From assembly GCF_900115685.1 (NCBI RefSeq), contig NZ_FOXJ01000001.1, forward strand, positions 62,001 through 126,000: a DNA stretch of 64,000 bases, given 5' to 3'. This DNA is from Variovorax sp. 770b2. Its GTDB lineage: Bacteria > Pseudomonadota > Gammaproteobacteria > Burkholderiales > Burkholderiaceae_C. Within the stretch, counting starts at the first letter, position 1, and each line of letters starts with the position of its first letter. Below the pieces are notes generated by a model that worked only from the letters and a program-made list of their open reading frames with translations, was not told the origin of the DNA and did not search any database. Shown here piece after piece: positions 1-7,791 of the stretch. The translations under genes were made by a program, and so were the position numbers.

Positions 1-1
1 T

Positions 2-1558
2 GTCCGCGACATGGTCGATTCGCTAGACAAAGAGGTGGTCGCCGGTCCTGCGTCGCCGGTCCCCAGCGATCATCCGGTAGCCCGCGACGCACGCGCATAC
101 GTCAGCCCTGAGTCTGTCGAAGCGAACAGGGCATACGCCGCTGCTGGCCCCGCTGCTGGTGTAGGCCGTGTTCTGCCTGAACTCGCTGTCACCGCGGTTC
201 CCATCGCTGGGGCGAGCGCCAAGCTGGCCCAAGGCGCTCGGATGGCGCTGCCGAAAGCTCTCCAAGGGCTCTCGGGCTTGATTGGCGACGTGGGGGCGAA
301 TGCGGGCTACGCGGCCGCCACAGCCTCTCCCGGCGAAGCTGCGGACGCGGCCACGTGGGGCGCGGCTGGAGCTGTCGGCGGGCGGGTTTTGGGGCGTGCG
401 ATCGGCTTGGGCAAATCGCTGATCTCCAAGGATGCGCAAACGCTGGTGGATGCGGGTGTACGACCGACACCGGGCCAACTATTCGGGGATGGCCCCATCG
501 GCAGTACCGTCCGCCACCTTGAGGATGCGGCGACCTCTCTGCCGCTGGTGGGCAATGCGCTCAAATACGCTCGCACTCGCTCCCTCAGTGAGTACGGCAA
601 CGCCGAAATCAACGTAGCGTTGAAGCCGCTGGGCGTGACGGTCAAGGGTTCTGGTGCAGAGGCCGTCGAGCAGGCCCAGCGTGCCATTTCGAACACCTAC
701 GACAAGGTGTTGCCCCAGACGGTCATTCGTCCGCAACTCGTAAAGCAAGCTCTTGTCAAAGCTCTTGACGACATCGACAACATCCCGCTTCTCACGACCG
801 AGCAAGGCGGCTTGATTCGGCGGTATGTGTCGGGAAAGATTCTGCCCACCGCTCAGGAGGCGACGCAGCGGGGCGGCGCGATCCCGGGAGAGATTGCCAA
901 TCGCATCGATGGCGAGATAGGTCACTACGCCCGGGAGTTCACCAAGTCGCAAAACCCTTCGGATCATTCGCTTGGGGAGGCGTTCTATGCGCTTCAATCC
1001 GCCCTGCGCGAGACGGTGGAGGGGCTCACGCCGGAGGCTACAAAAACGCTAGGTCAGGCCCGCACCGCGTACCGGAACCTGCTCCCCATCGTCAGCGCGG
1101 CAGACAAAACTGGCGCAGGCCAGTTCACGCCTCGGCAACTCAATCGGGGGGCGTCCAAATTCGATCAAGCTCCCAGCGCACTGAATCGGGCGGGCCAGAA
1201 TGTTCTCCCAAGCACGATCCCCGACAGCGGCACGGCCGGACGCGCACTATTGGCGCTGGCGATTGGTGGTGGGGGAGCGGCGCTTGCCGGACATGCGGCC
1301 CCTGCTGCGGTTGCCGCCGCGCTCTATTCCAGCGCTGGGGTCGGGCTCATGGTCAAGGGGCTTCGCGGTGATCTGGCCCCCGGGGTCTACAACGCACTGA
1401 TCGACATGGCCCCTCACAAGCAGGCGGAGTGGTTGGTCAAGTTCGCTAAACAACATCCGCAGTTCAGGGACCGCATTTCCGAGGTAGGTCAGCAATTGGC
1501 CTCCCAAATTGGACGCTCGATGGCGGTCCAAGGAGGTCAAGATGCTCCGAGCAACTGA
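2..1558 (+). CDS. Prophage virion/DNA-ejection-type protein (5' end possibly cut by window)
   Basis: About 515 codons with an ATG at 11, but the frame stays open to the window edge, so the true start may lie upstream. The protein is rich in Ala and Gly, with a hydrophobic Gly/Ala stretch at about residues 412-452 that could insert into a membrane. A VRPTPGQ segment near residue 150 recalls internal virion or DNA-transfer proteins of podovirus-like phages, though I cannot confirm that family from sequence alone. It is followed by four short tightly packed genes on the same strand and lies 1.7 kb from an integrase, which fits the late-gene end of a prophage. No catalytic motif is visible. The phage origin is fairly safe; the exact role is inference. 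Confidence 0.6.
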   Translation, partial: VRDMVDSLDKEVVAGPASPVPSDHPVARDARAYVSPESVEANRAYAAAGPAAGVGRVLPELAVTAVPIAGASAKLAQGARMALPKALQGLSGLIGDVGANAGYAAATASPGEAADAATWGAAGAVGGRVLGRAIGLGKSLISKDAQTLVDAGVRPTPGQLFGDGPIGSTVRHLEDAATSLPLVGNALKYARTRSLSEYGNAEINVALKPLGVTVKGSGAEAVEQAQRAISNTYDKVLPQTVIRPQLVKQALVKALDDIDNIPLLTTEQGGLIRRYVSGKILPTAQEATQRGGAIPGEIANRIDGEIGHYAREFTKSQNPSDHSLGEAFYALQSALRETVEGLTPEATKTLGQARTAYRNLLPIVSAADKTGAGQFTPRQLNRGASKFDQAPSALNRAGQNVLPSTIPDSGTAGRALLALAIGGGGAALAGHAAPAAVAAALYSSAGVGLMVKGLRGDLAPGVYNALIDMAPHKQAEWLVKFAKQHPQFRDRISEVGQQLASQIGRSMAVQGGQDAPSN

Positions 1559-1853
1559 TGTTCTCCATGCGGCCATCGATGCGCGAGACGATGAGGCGGA
1601 GCAGGTCCAATCAAAGCGGGTCGCTGGCATGTCGCAGACTGACATGCAGAAGTGGATGATCGCGGAGGCCAATCGATTGGTTGAAGCGCGCCGACAGATC
1701 GAACGCCCTGCGCGTGCGGTCTGGACGAATCAGATCCACAACCCGGATGAGCGTGCCCCCGATCTGGAGCGCGCGGCGATCAACGACACAGCCGCGCAGG
1801 TTGCAGCGAGGCTGGCAAAGCGAGATAGCGCCGATGAAGACGCCCGCTGGTGA
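1542..1853 (+). CDS. Small prophage protein of unknown function
   Basis: A 103-residue, highly charged and probably helical protein. The start is set by an AGGAGG ribosome site at 1530-1535, which lies inside the end of the preceding gene; the two genes overlap by 17 bases, typical of phage packing. No known domain is recognised and there is no signal peptide or membrane segment. The C-terminal half is rich in Arg, Asp and Ala. Its neighbours suggest a virion-associated or late-gene function, which is inference only. Confidence 0.55.
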   Translation: MLRATDVLHAAIDARDDEAEQVQSKRVAGMSQTDMQKWMIAEANRLVEARRQIERPARAVWTNQIHNPDERAPDLERAAINDTAAQVAARLAKRDSADEDARW

Positions 1854-2166
1854 GCTAACCCACGTTGCGTATCTCGGCGCGTTCCTAGTGTCGGGGGTGC
1901 TCTGCCGCAATGACCTGTACCACGATGCCGAGGGCGTCTACTGGGCCGAGCCGACGAGAACCAACCCCGATGGGTCTTGGATGGCAGCGCTTCACCGGCT
2001 CGATGCGATTGATGAGTGCACCGCGCTGGGCGAGGCACTTTTGTCGTCGCTGGTGATGCTGGACCGCGATGGCTTCGATCCAAAGTTCATGACGATCATT
2101 CACCACGCTCCCGGCTTGGCCGCAAGCGCCGAGGCGGTGGAGACCCTGTCTCCGCACATTCACTAA
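1834..2166 (+). CDS. Small prophage protein of unknown function
   Basis: A 110-residue protein starting MKTPAGELTH. The ATG at 1834 overlaps the end of the previous gene by 20 bases. This start is chosen because the protein looks compact and soluble from there, whereas the in-frame extension upstream is Arg/Ser-rich and looks like shadow sequence of the previous gene. No domain is recognised. It lies in a run of short same-strand genes between the putative virion protein and the integrase, so a phage role is likely but unspecified. Confidence 0.5.
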   Translation: MKTPAGELTHVAYLGAFLVSGVLCRNDLYHDAEGVYWAEPTRTNPDGSWMAALHRLDAIDECTALGEALLSSLVMLDRDGFDPKFMTIIHHAPGLAASAEAVETLSPHIH

Positions 2167-2175
2167 GGGCACCAC

Positions 2176-2514
2176 GTGACTCCATTCCCGTTGGTCAATG
2201 GTCGTGTCCAGATGACGACCAGCGCCGTAGGCGCCACCGACAGCTACCTCAGTGCCCTTCGCGTCTCCACTGCTCCCGCAGTACGTGCGTCCACCGCGGC
2301 TGCACAGGCGACTACAAACGGCCTGTCGTTCACCGCCACTGGGCAACTGGTCTACGTGGACGCCACAGCGGGCCTTCCGGCCAATAGCCAGTTCTGCAAT
2401 GGCCTGCCGATGAGCCCGACAGGAGCCCTCTGCGTGAGCACGGGAGCGGTGGCTAGTTGGTCGCAGGGACTGCCGTTTGCGGCGAACGGCGCGGTATGCG
2501 TCACTCTCGTCTAG
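2176..2514 (+). CDS. Small prophage structural-like protein
   Basis: A 112-residue protein with a GTG start at 2176, preceded by an AAGGG-like ribosome site. It is rich in Thr, Ser, Ala and Gly. The second half repeats a pattern of GLP followed by a small hydrophobic segment and xALCVS or xAVCVT, three times from about residue 66. That low-charge repetitive beta pattern is common in small phage tail or decoration proteins, but the assignment is inference. It lies 9 bases after the preceding gene and 18 bases before the next. Confidence 0.5.
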   Translation: MTPFPLVNGRVQMTTSAVGATDSYLSALRVSTAPAVRASTAAAQATTNGLSFTATGQLVYVDATAGLPANSQFCNGLPMSPTGALCVSTGAVASWSQGLPFAANGAVCVTLV

Positions 2515-2532
2515 GTTATTGAGGGTTCAACG

Positions 2533-2928
2533 GTGTTCTCCCCAAAATTCGACGCGCTCGCGGGTACCGGCCCGGGAAGATCGTCCGTAGCGACGCCTGT
2601 GCAGCCAGAAATCCGTGCTGCTGCAGCGTCGAAATCCGAAGGGGAGGGGGTAGGTAGCCCCGGGCGTCGCGGGGCTCCTCTAGCGGCCGGACTTCCGAAC
2701 ACGCCCATCACAGCCTGCCAGGAACTAATGCTCGCGGTCGTCCTGCAAGGGTTGCGAGACGGTGACTTGGACTATGTGCTCAGCCCGACGTTCATTCATC
2801 ACTGTTGCTATGTTGGGCTTGACCCCGACACCGCGCTGAACATCAAGATCAAATACCTGCGCCGTGAGATTGATCCGGCGAATCTTTGGATTGATCCGCG
2901 CCGACAGCGCCGCGTCCAGAGCGACTAG
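2533..2928 (+). CDS. Hypothetical prophage protein
   Basis: A 131-residue protein with a GTG start at 2533 and a GAGGG ribosome site at 2520-2524. The first 55 residues are low complexity (Gly, Ala, Pro, Ser); the rest is a compact part with FIHHCCYVGL and a basic C-terminus. No family is recognised. It is the last plus-strand gene of the prophage segment and ends 4 bases into the convergent gene that follows. The ordered C-terminal half makes it a plausible real gene, but function cannot be given. Confidence 0.45.
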   Translation: MFSPKFDALAGTGPGRSSVATPVQPEIRAAAASKSEGEGVGSPGRRGAPLAAGLPNTPITACQELMLAVVLQGLRDGDLDYVLSPTFIHHCCYVGLDPDTALNIKIKYLRREIDPANLWIDPRRQRRVQSD

Positions 2929-3194
2929 ATGTATTTGCCCCAGTTATCGATCAGCCATTGCAAAACGTTCTTATGACTGCGAATGTCTCCTGGGAGGTGG
3001 CTCTTAATCATCCGCTCTCCCTTCAGTGCGCCTGCCTTGTCGCTCGATACGCGGTTGAGAAAGGCAAGGACTTCATATCCTTCCCCTCGGTTCAGAAATG
3101 TTGAGTCTGGTTTGCCGGTGACTCTTGCGTCGTCTGGGGGAATCGCCGTCCAAGAGTATTTGAATTGAAGGTCGTTAACACCGATCCATGCCAT
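2925..3194 (-). CDS. Small prophage accessory protein, unknown function
   Basis: An 89-residue soluble protein on the minus strand, starting MAWIGVNDLQ. The start is supported by a GAGGAG ribosome site just upstream of the ATG. Base composition is clearly less GC-rich than the chromosomal genes further right, as expected for phage or recently acquired DNA. It lies between the late-type plus-strand genes and the integrase, a common place for accessory (moron) genes. No domain is recognised, so defence, lysogenic conversion or a plain phage role cannot be told apart. Confidence 0.55.
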   Translation of the reverse strand: MAWIGVNDLQFKYSWTAIPPDDARVTGKPDSTFLNRGEGYEVLAFLNRVSSDKAGALKGERMIKSHLPGDIRSHKNVLQWLIDNWGKYI

Positions 3195-3269
3195 AGCTCG
3201 CTCCTCGTCGTTGGTAACGATTTATGACACGCACAACTAAAGGGCGCAATCGGGCCTACCCTTCTCAAG

Positions 3270-4403
3270 CTAGCCAGGGATGCCATCCAGATACTTGCGC
3301 ACGGTCGCGTCATCCAAGAAGGCATAGTGCCGTTCGGTAGTCTGGATGTTTCTGTGGCCCAGCGTCTCCTTCACCACCTCCAATGGCGTTCCCTCTCGCA
3401 GGAGAACCGACCCGAACGTCCGGCGCAGATCGTGGGGCGTGGCGTGCTCGATCCCTGCCGCTTCTAGCACTCGCAGCCATGCGTATCCGGGTTCGGTGAT
3501 GTGACCGCTGCGGCTCTTCTTGGGGCTCGGAAAGACCCACGTTTTGTCCTTGCCGACCTGTTCACGGAACAACTCCACCGCTTCAGCGCGTAGCCGGACT
3601 CGCATGCTGTTCTTCATCTTGCTTTCCGAGCGCGGGATGGTCCAGATTGCTGCGTCAAGGTCAATATCCTTCCAGTTGGCCGCTGCAAGATTTCCCCAGC
3701 GAACGCCAGTGAGTAGGAGCAGCCTGAAGAAAGGGCGCCAGATAGTGAACTTGAACTCGCCCGTCTCCAGCGCCGCAAGTACTTGCCCACGCTCTCGGGT
3801 GCTCAACACCCGCTCGCGTGGCTCCGACTCGACCATTTCAAGGTCCGTGCCGATGTTGTCCCCCCGATACAGCTTGCGCCGGATCGCATATGCATAGACG
3901 GCTCGGAACCCCTTGAGCGCCCGAGTCGCCGCAGCAGGGCCGCGCTCTTTTGTAATCTTGCTCTGGCGGCCTTCTAGTTCAATGGCGGTGATGTCCTCCA
4001 TAGGGCGTTCCAGCCAGTCGTCGTAGACGCCTTTGCGGCGAAATGTTTCATCAGCCCACCGCGGCTGCTTCCGCTTTTTGAGGACTAACGATCTGGTGTA
4101 TTCATCTAGCGCTGCGCCAATCGTGGTGACGACTGCCTTGGGCGCCGCCTTGGCATCTTGTTTTAGGCCTGCGTACTCGGCGACGGCCTTCTGGCGAGCC
4201 TCGTCCACCGGCACGTCGATGTAGTCACCCAGGGACCGCCGAACCGCGTGCTTCCGGGCGGCGATCCACTTGTAGATGCCCCACTTCTTGGCGGTGCCTC
4301 CGGCCGTAACGTACAGGCGCAGGTACTGGACCTCATCGTCGGCGTATTCGCCATCGATCTTGAGAGCGCGCACGTTCGCCTCGGTGAAATGCATCCGCTT
4401 CAT
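3270..4403 (-). CDS. Tyrosine-type site-specific integrase
   Basis: A 377-residue phage integrase that would catalyse integration and excision between attP and attB. The N-terminal part carries arm-binding and core-binding segments. The catalytic domain shows Arg in LTGVRWGN (about residue 235), the HDLRR box (about 323-327), the LGHR His (about 350) and the Tyr of ERHYAF (about 358), so all the main residues of the R-H-R-H-Y family are present. The ATG at 4403 has a GAAGG ribosome site and overlaps the stop of the upstream small gene as ATGA, implying co-translation. Its promoter side faces folC, so the prophage edge should lie between about 4706 and folC. Confidence 0.92.
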   Translation of the reverse strand: MKRMHFTEANVRALKIDGEYADDEVQYLRLYVTAGGTAKKWGIYKWIAARKHAVRRSLGDYIDVPVDEARQKAVAEYAGLKQDAKAAPKAVVTTIGAALDEYTRSLVLKKRKQPRWADETFRRKGVYDDWLERPMEDITAIELEGRQSKITKERGPAAATRALKGFRAVYAYAIRRKLYRGDNIGTDLEMVESEPRERVLSTRERGQVLAALETGEFKFTIWRPFFRLLLLTGVRWGNLAAANWKDIDLDAAIWTIPRSESKMKNSMRVRLRAEAVELFREQVGKDKTWVFPSPKKSRSGHITEPGYAWLRVLEAAGIEHATPHDLRRTFGSVLLREGTPLEVVKETLGHRNIQTTERHYAFLDDATVRKYLDGIPG

Positions 4404-4705
4404 GCCTTCACCACCTTCCGCGTGCGGCTGTTGGTGGTCTTGACGACCTTGGGCGCGTAGCCCTCGCTCTCGATCACGAGGCTGGTCTTGGCCGCAACTG
4501 TGTCGGTGGCGAGCACCTTGACGTAATACAGGGTGGCGCCGTCTTTGAAGTAGATGTACGCGCTGCCCCGACCTTCGGTGGTCCATGCGTCCGTTGGCTT
4601 ACCGTCGAGGGTGGCGGCGAACGGGGCCGAGCGCGGCGCGTGGGCGTACTTGGTGGCGGCGACCTTTTGCGTGCCGGTGGAGAGCGTGAGAGTGAAGTTG
4701 GTCAT
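4400..4705 (-). CDS. Small protein co-transcribed with the integrase
   Basis: A 101-residue protein starting MTNFTLTLST with a GGAAG ribosome site upstream of the ATG at 4705. It is beta-rich in appearance (alternating Thr/Val/Tyr), has no signal peptide, and ends in a very basic tail (RTRKVVKA). Its stop overlaps the integrase start by four bases (ATGA). Position and translational coupling suggest an excisionase-like or regulatory partner. However, no helix-turn-helix is evident and no family is recognised, so this stays a guess. Confidence 0.55.
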   Translation of the reverse strand: MTNFTLTLSTGTQKVAATKYAHAPRSAPFAATLDGKPTDAWTTEGRGSAYIYFKDGATLYYVKVLATDTVAAKTSLVIESEGYAPKVVKTTNSRTRKVVKA

Positions 4706-5024
4706 GTCGGGCTTCCGGTAGTGGCGAATCAAAACGTTCGCCCGACAACGAATTCTGAGTGGATGAATTGGTTGTCGTCTATGGATTCACACCGACAGTT
4801 AGTGTGTACTGTTGAGGCGCGCTAGGCGAGACGCTAGAGCGCGGGCTAATCAGCGGTTAGGAACGGTTATGAGCCGTCCGTTGCTTTTTAGCCGCTCCCA
4901 CTCGGAGAAGCGTTGAAAACGGATGCGCGGTTATGACCCGTTATGAAGCCCTTTCGTCCCAGTTCGGGATGCCGTATAGGGTTGTCATGGCCGCCATGAT
5001 GCCGCGCCCGGCGGGTCGGCGACA
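4706..5024. other. Prophage/chromosome junction region with iterated CGGTTATGA repeats
   Basis: No convincing gene is seen in these 319 bases between the integrase operon and folC. Three direct copies of a 9-base word lie here: CGGTTATGA at 4864-4872 and 4928-4936, and CCGTTATGA at 4938-4946. A shorter CGGTTAG lies near 4854. Their place next to the integrase promoter suggests arm-type integrase sites or an operator. The att core should also be here, but it cannot be fixed without the other prophage end. Confidence 0.4.
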
Positions 5025-6332
5025 ATGCCGGCCTCCATGGAAACCCTTAACGACTGGCTCGCGCGCGCCGAGCAACTCCATCCCAAGAACATCGAACTGG
5101 GCCTCGAACGCGCCAAGGAGATGGCCGGGCGCCTGGGCCTCACGTTCGGCTGCCCCGTCATCACGGTCGCGGGCACCAACGGCAAGGGCTCGACCTGCGC
5201 CATGCTTGAGTCGATCCTGACGCACGCGGGCTACCGCACCGCCGTGTTCACATCCCCCCACCTCGTGCGCTTCGAAGAGCGGCTGCGCCTGAAGGGCGAA
5301 TCGGTCGATGCTTCCAAACTGATAGCAAGCTTCGACGTGGTGGAGAAGGCCCGCGGCGACATGCCCCTGACCTACTTCGAGTTCACCACCCTCGGCATCC
5401 TGCACTGCATGATCCAGGAAAAGCCCGATGTGGCGATCCTGGAAGTCGGCCTCGGCGGCCGGCTCGACGCGGTCAACATCATCGATGCCGACTGCGCGGT
5501 CATCACCAGCATCGACCTGGACCACATGGAATACCTCGGCCCCGACCGCGAAAGCATCGGCTTCGAGAAGGCCGGCATCCTGCGCGCCGGCAAGCCCGCC
5601 ATCGTGAGCGACCCGATGCCCCCCCAGAGCGTGATCGACCACGCGAGCGCCATCGGCGCCGACCTCTGGCGCTTCGGGACCGACTTCAACGTATCGGGCG
5701 ACAAGCAGCAGTGGGGCTGGTCGGGCCGCGGCAGGCGCTACAGCGGCCTGGCCTATCCGGCGCTGCGCGGTGCCAACCAGCTCATCAATGCGGCGGGCGT
5801 GCTCGCGGCGCTCGAGGCCCTGCGTCCGCAACTGCCGATCACGGCGCAGGCGGTGCGCAACGGCCTCGCCATGGTCGAGCTGCCGGGCCGCTTCCAGATC
5901 GTGCCGGGCGAGCCCGCGCTGGTGCTCGACGTGGCGCACAACGCGCATGCCGTCGCCGCGCTGGCCGAGAACCTCGATGCGATGGGTTTCTTTCCGACCA
6001 CGCATGGCGTGTTCGGTGTCATGGCCGACAAGGACCTGGCGCCGATCCTGGCGCGCATCGGCCCGATGATCGACCGCTGGTACTTCACCGACCTGCCCAC
6101 GCCGCGTGCCGCCAAGGCGGCCGATCTGCTGGCCGCCTGGCAGGCGCAGAACACCCGCGCCGATGCCTCCGGTAGCGTGCATGCAGGGCCGATGCAGGCG
6201 TTGCGCGCAGCCATCGAGCACGCAGACCCCGCTGATAGAATCGTGGTCTTCGGATCGTTCTTCACCGTGGGTGGCGTGCTCGAAAACGGCACCCCCCGGC
6301 TGCAAGCCAAACACCTGTCGCCGGGCGGCTGA
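5025..6332 (+). CDS. folC: Bifunctional dihydrofolate/folylpolyglutamate synthase
   Basis: Adds glutamate to dihydropteroate and to folates with ATP, in cytosolic folate synthesis. This Mur-ligase-family protein of 435 residues shows the P-loop VAGTNGKGST at about 48-57, the ILEVGLGGRLDA stretch, and the C-terminal domain with the LDVAHNAHA motif. Length is normal for FolC. The start is either 5025 or the ATG at 5037; neither has a strong ribosome site. It heads the folC - SPOR - cvpA - purF - metZ run typical of Comamonadaceae. In that group accD usually precedes folC, but here a prophage edge does. Confidence 0.95.
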   Translation: MPASMETLNDWLARAEQLHPKNIELGLERAKEMAGRLGLTFGCPVITVAGTNGKGSTCAMLESILTHAGYRTAVFTSPHLVRFEERLRLKGESVDASKLIASFDVVEKARGDMPLTYFEFTTLGILHCMIQEKPDVAILEVGLGGRLDAVNIIDADCAVITSIDLDHMEYLGPDRESIGFEKAGILRAGKPAIVSDPMPPQSVIDHASAIGADLWRFGTDFNVSGDKQQWGWSGRGRRYSGLAYPALRGANQLINAAGVLAALEALRPQLPITAQAVRNGLAMVELPGRFQIVPGEPALVLDVAHNAHAVAALAENLDAMGFFPTTHGVFGVMADKDLAPILARIGPMIDRWYFTDLPTPRAAKAADLLAAWQAQNTRADASGSVHAGPMQALRAAIEHADPADRIVVFGSFFTVGGVLENGTPRLQAKHLSPGG

Positions 6333-6393
6333 CCGACGGGTCGACCGCACCACCTGGCATCACCTCGCTGCACTCCTTCAGGGATCGAACTTC

Positions 6394-7275
6394 ATGGCGT
6401 TTTTCAAGTTCCGCACGCGCGGCCCACAAGGCAACGAAGGACGCAACGCCCCGGCGGCCGTCCCGGCGGAAAGTGTCGAATCCATGCGTCGGCGCGCACG
6501 CCATCGCCTGCTGGGCGCCGCGGTGCTGGTGCTGGTCGGCGTGATCGGGTTCCCGCTGTTGTTCGACACCCAGCCGCGTCCCGTGTCGGTCGACATCCCC
6601 ATCGAGATTCCGGACCGCAACAAGGTCAAGCCGCTGCCCGTGCCCGCTGCACCCGCAACGGCACCTGCAACAAGCAGCGCGCCCGCTGCGCCCGACAACA
6701 GCGCCCGCGTGGCGGCAGCCTCATCGGCCGGCGGCATGATCACCGAGACCGCCGACGGCACCGTGATCGATCCGGGCAAGCCGGCGGCCAGCACGCCGCC
6801 AGCCGTCGAGCCCAAACCCAAGCCGGAACCCAAGCCCGAGCCGAAACCCGAGGCCAAGCCAAAGCCGGAACCCAAGCCCGAGGTCAAGCCGGAACCCAAG
6901 CCCAAGCCGGAGCCGAAGCCGGAGGTCAAACCCAAGCCGGAGACCAAGCCAGCCGCCTCTGCGGACGATGGCGCCCGCGCCCGCGCCTTGCTCGAGGGCA
7001 AGCCCATCAGCGCCACGCCCAAGCCGGCCGCCGGCGACGAGGCCTCAGGCCGCTTCATCGTGCAGGTCGGCGCCTTCGCCGATGCCGACAAGGCGCGCGA
7101 GGTCCGGCAGAAACTGGAGCGGGCGGGCCTGAAGACCTACGTCCACGTGGCCAAGACGGCCGATGGCGAGCGCACGCGGGTGCGTGTCGGCCCCTTCGCC
7201 TCGCGTGCCGAGGCGGACAAGGCGGCGGAGAAGGTCAAGGGCTTGTCTTTGCCGGCCGCGATCCTCACGTTGTAA
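6394..7275 (+). CDS. SPOR-domain inner-membrane protein with Lys-Pro-Glu-rich periplasmic linker
   Basis: A 293-residue bitopic protein. A single membrane segment lies at about 37-57 after an Arg-rich cytoplasmic stretch. A periplasmic linker follows, with a strongly repetitive KPEPKPE/KPEVKPE tract at about 139-187, and a C-terminal SPOR domain at about 214-293 (start GRFIVQVGAF, later RVRVGPF). SPOR domains bind denuded septal peptidoglycan, so a role in cell division like DedD/FtsN is likely. It sits between folC and cvpA, as DedD does in many proteobacteria. The ATG at 6394 is chosen because upstream in-frame sequence has no membrane-protein character. The repeat tract may vary in length between strains. 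Confidence 0.88.
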   Translation: MAFFKFRTRGPQGNEGRNAPAAVPAESVESMRRRARHRLLGAAVLVLVGVIGFPLLFDTQPRPVSVDIPIEIPDRNKVKPLPVPAAPATAPATSSAPAAPDNSARVAAASSAGGMITETADGTVIDPGKPAASTPPAVEPKPKPEPKPEPKPEAKPKPEPKPEVKPEPKPKPEPKPEVKPKPETKPAASADDGARARALLEGKPISATPKPAAGDEASGRFIVQVGAFADADKAREVRQKLERAGLKTYVHVAKTADGERTRVRVGPFASRAEADKAAEKVKGLSLPAAILTL

Positions 7276-7293
7276 GCGCAGGCGCCTGTTGCC

Positions 7294-7779
7294 GTGGCCC
7301 TGCTCGACTGGATCGCCGTCACGCTCATCGTGGTGTCGATGCTGTTCGGCCTCATGCGGGGGCTGGTGTTCGAAGTGATCTCGCTGGTGGGTTGGGTGGC
7401 TGCATTCATCGCGGCCCAGTGGCTGGCCTCCGATGTGGCGGCGTGGCTGCCCTTCGGCGAGCCGCAGGCCACGTGGCGTTATCCACTGGCCTTCGTGCTG
7501 GTGTTCGTGGCGGTGGCGTTCGGCGCGGGGCTCGTGGCGGCCTTGACGCGCAAGCTGATCACCGTCGTGGGCCTTCGGCCCGTGGACCGGATTTTGGGAG
7601 CTGCCTTCGGTGCGGCGCGGGGCGCAGTGGCCCTGCTCGTGCTGGCAGTCGTTGTTCATTTGCTGGTGTTGAGCGACAGTGCCTGGTGGCGCGACTCGCT
7701 CAGTGCCGGTGTTCTCGATGCGGCATTGCAGGGCCTGAAACCCGCGCTGCCTGAAAAGTTGGCAAGCTACCTGCCCTGA
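7294..7779 (+). CDS. cvpA: CvpA family membrane protein
   Basis: A 161-residue inner-membrane protein with about four hydrophobic segments. It has the N-terminal DWIAVTLIVVSMLFGLMRG pattern and the GLRPVDRILGAAFGAARG core that mark the CvpA/colicin V production family. In many proteobacteria cvpA precedes purF, as it does here (12-base gap). In enterobacteria the family is linked to envelope homeostasis and colicin V export; the precise function is not settled. The start is a GTG at 7294, 18 bases after the SPOR gene. Confidence 0.9.
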   Translation: MALLDWIAVTLIVVSMLFGLMRGLVFEVISLVGWVAAFIAAQWLASDVAAWLPFGEPQATWRYPLAFVLVFVAVAFGAGLVAALTRKLITVVGLRPVDRILGAAFGAARGAVALLVLAVVVHLLVLSDSAWWRDSLSAGVLDAALQGLKPALPEKLASYLP

Positions 7780-7791
7780 GAGGAATCGTTC

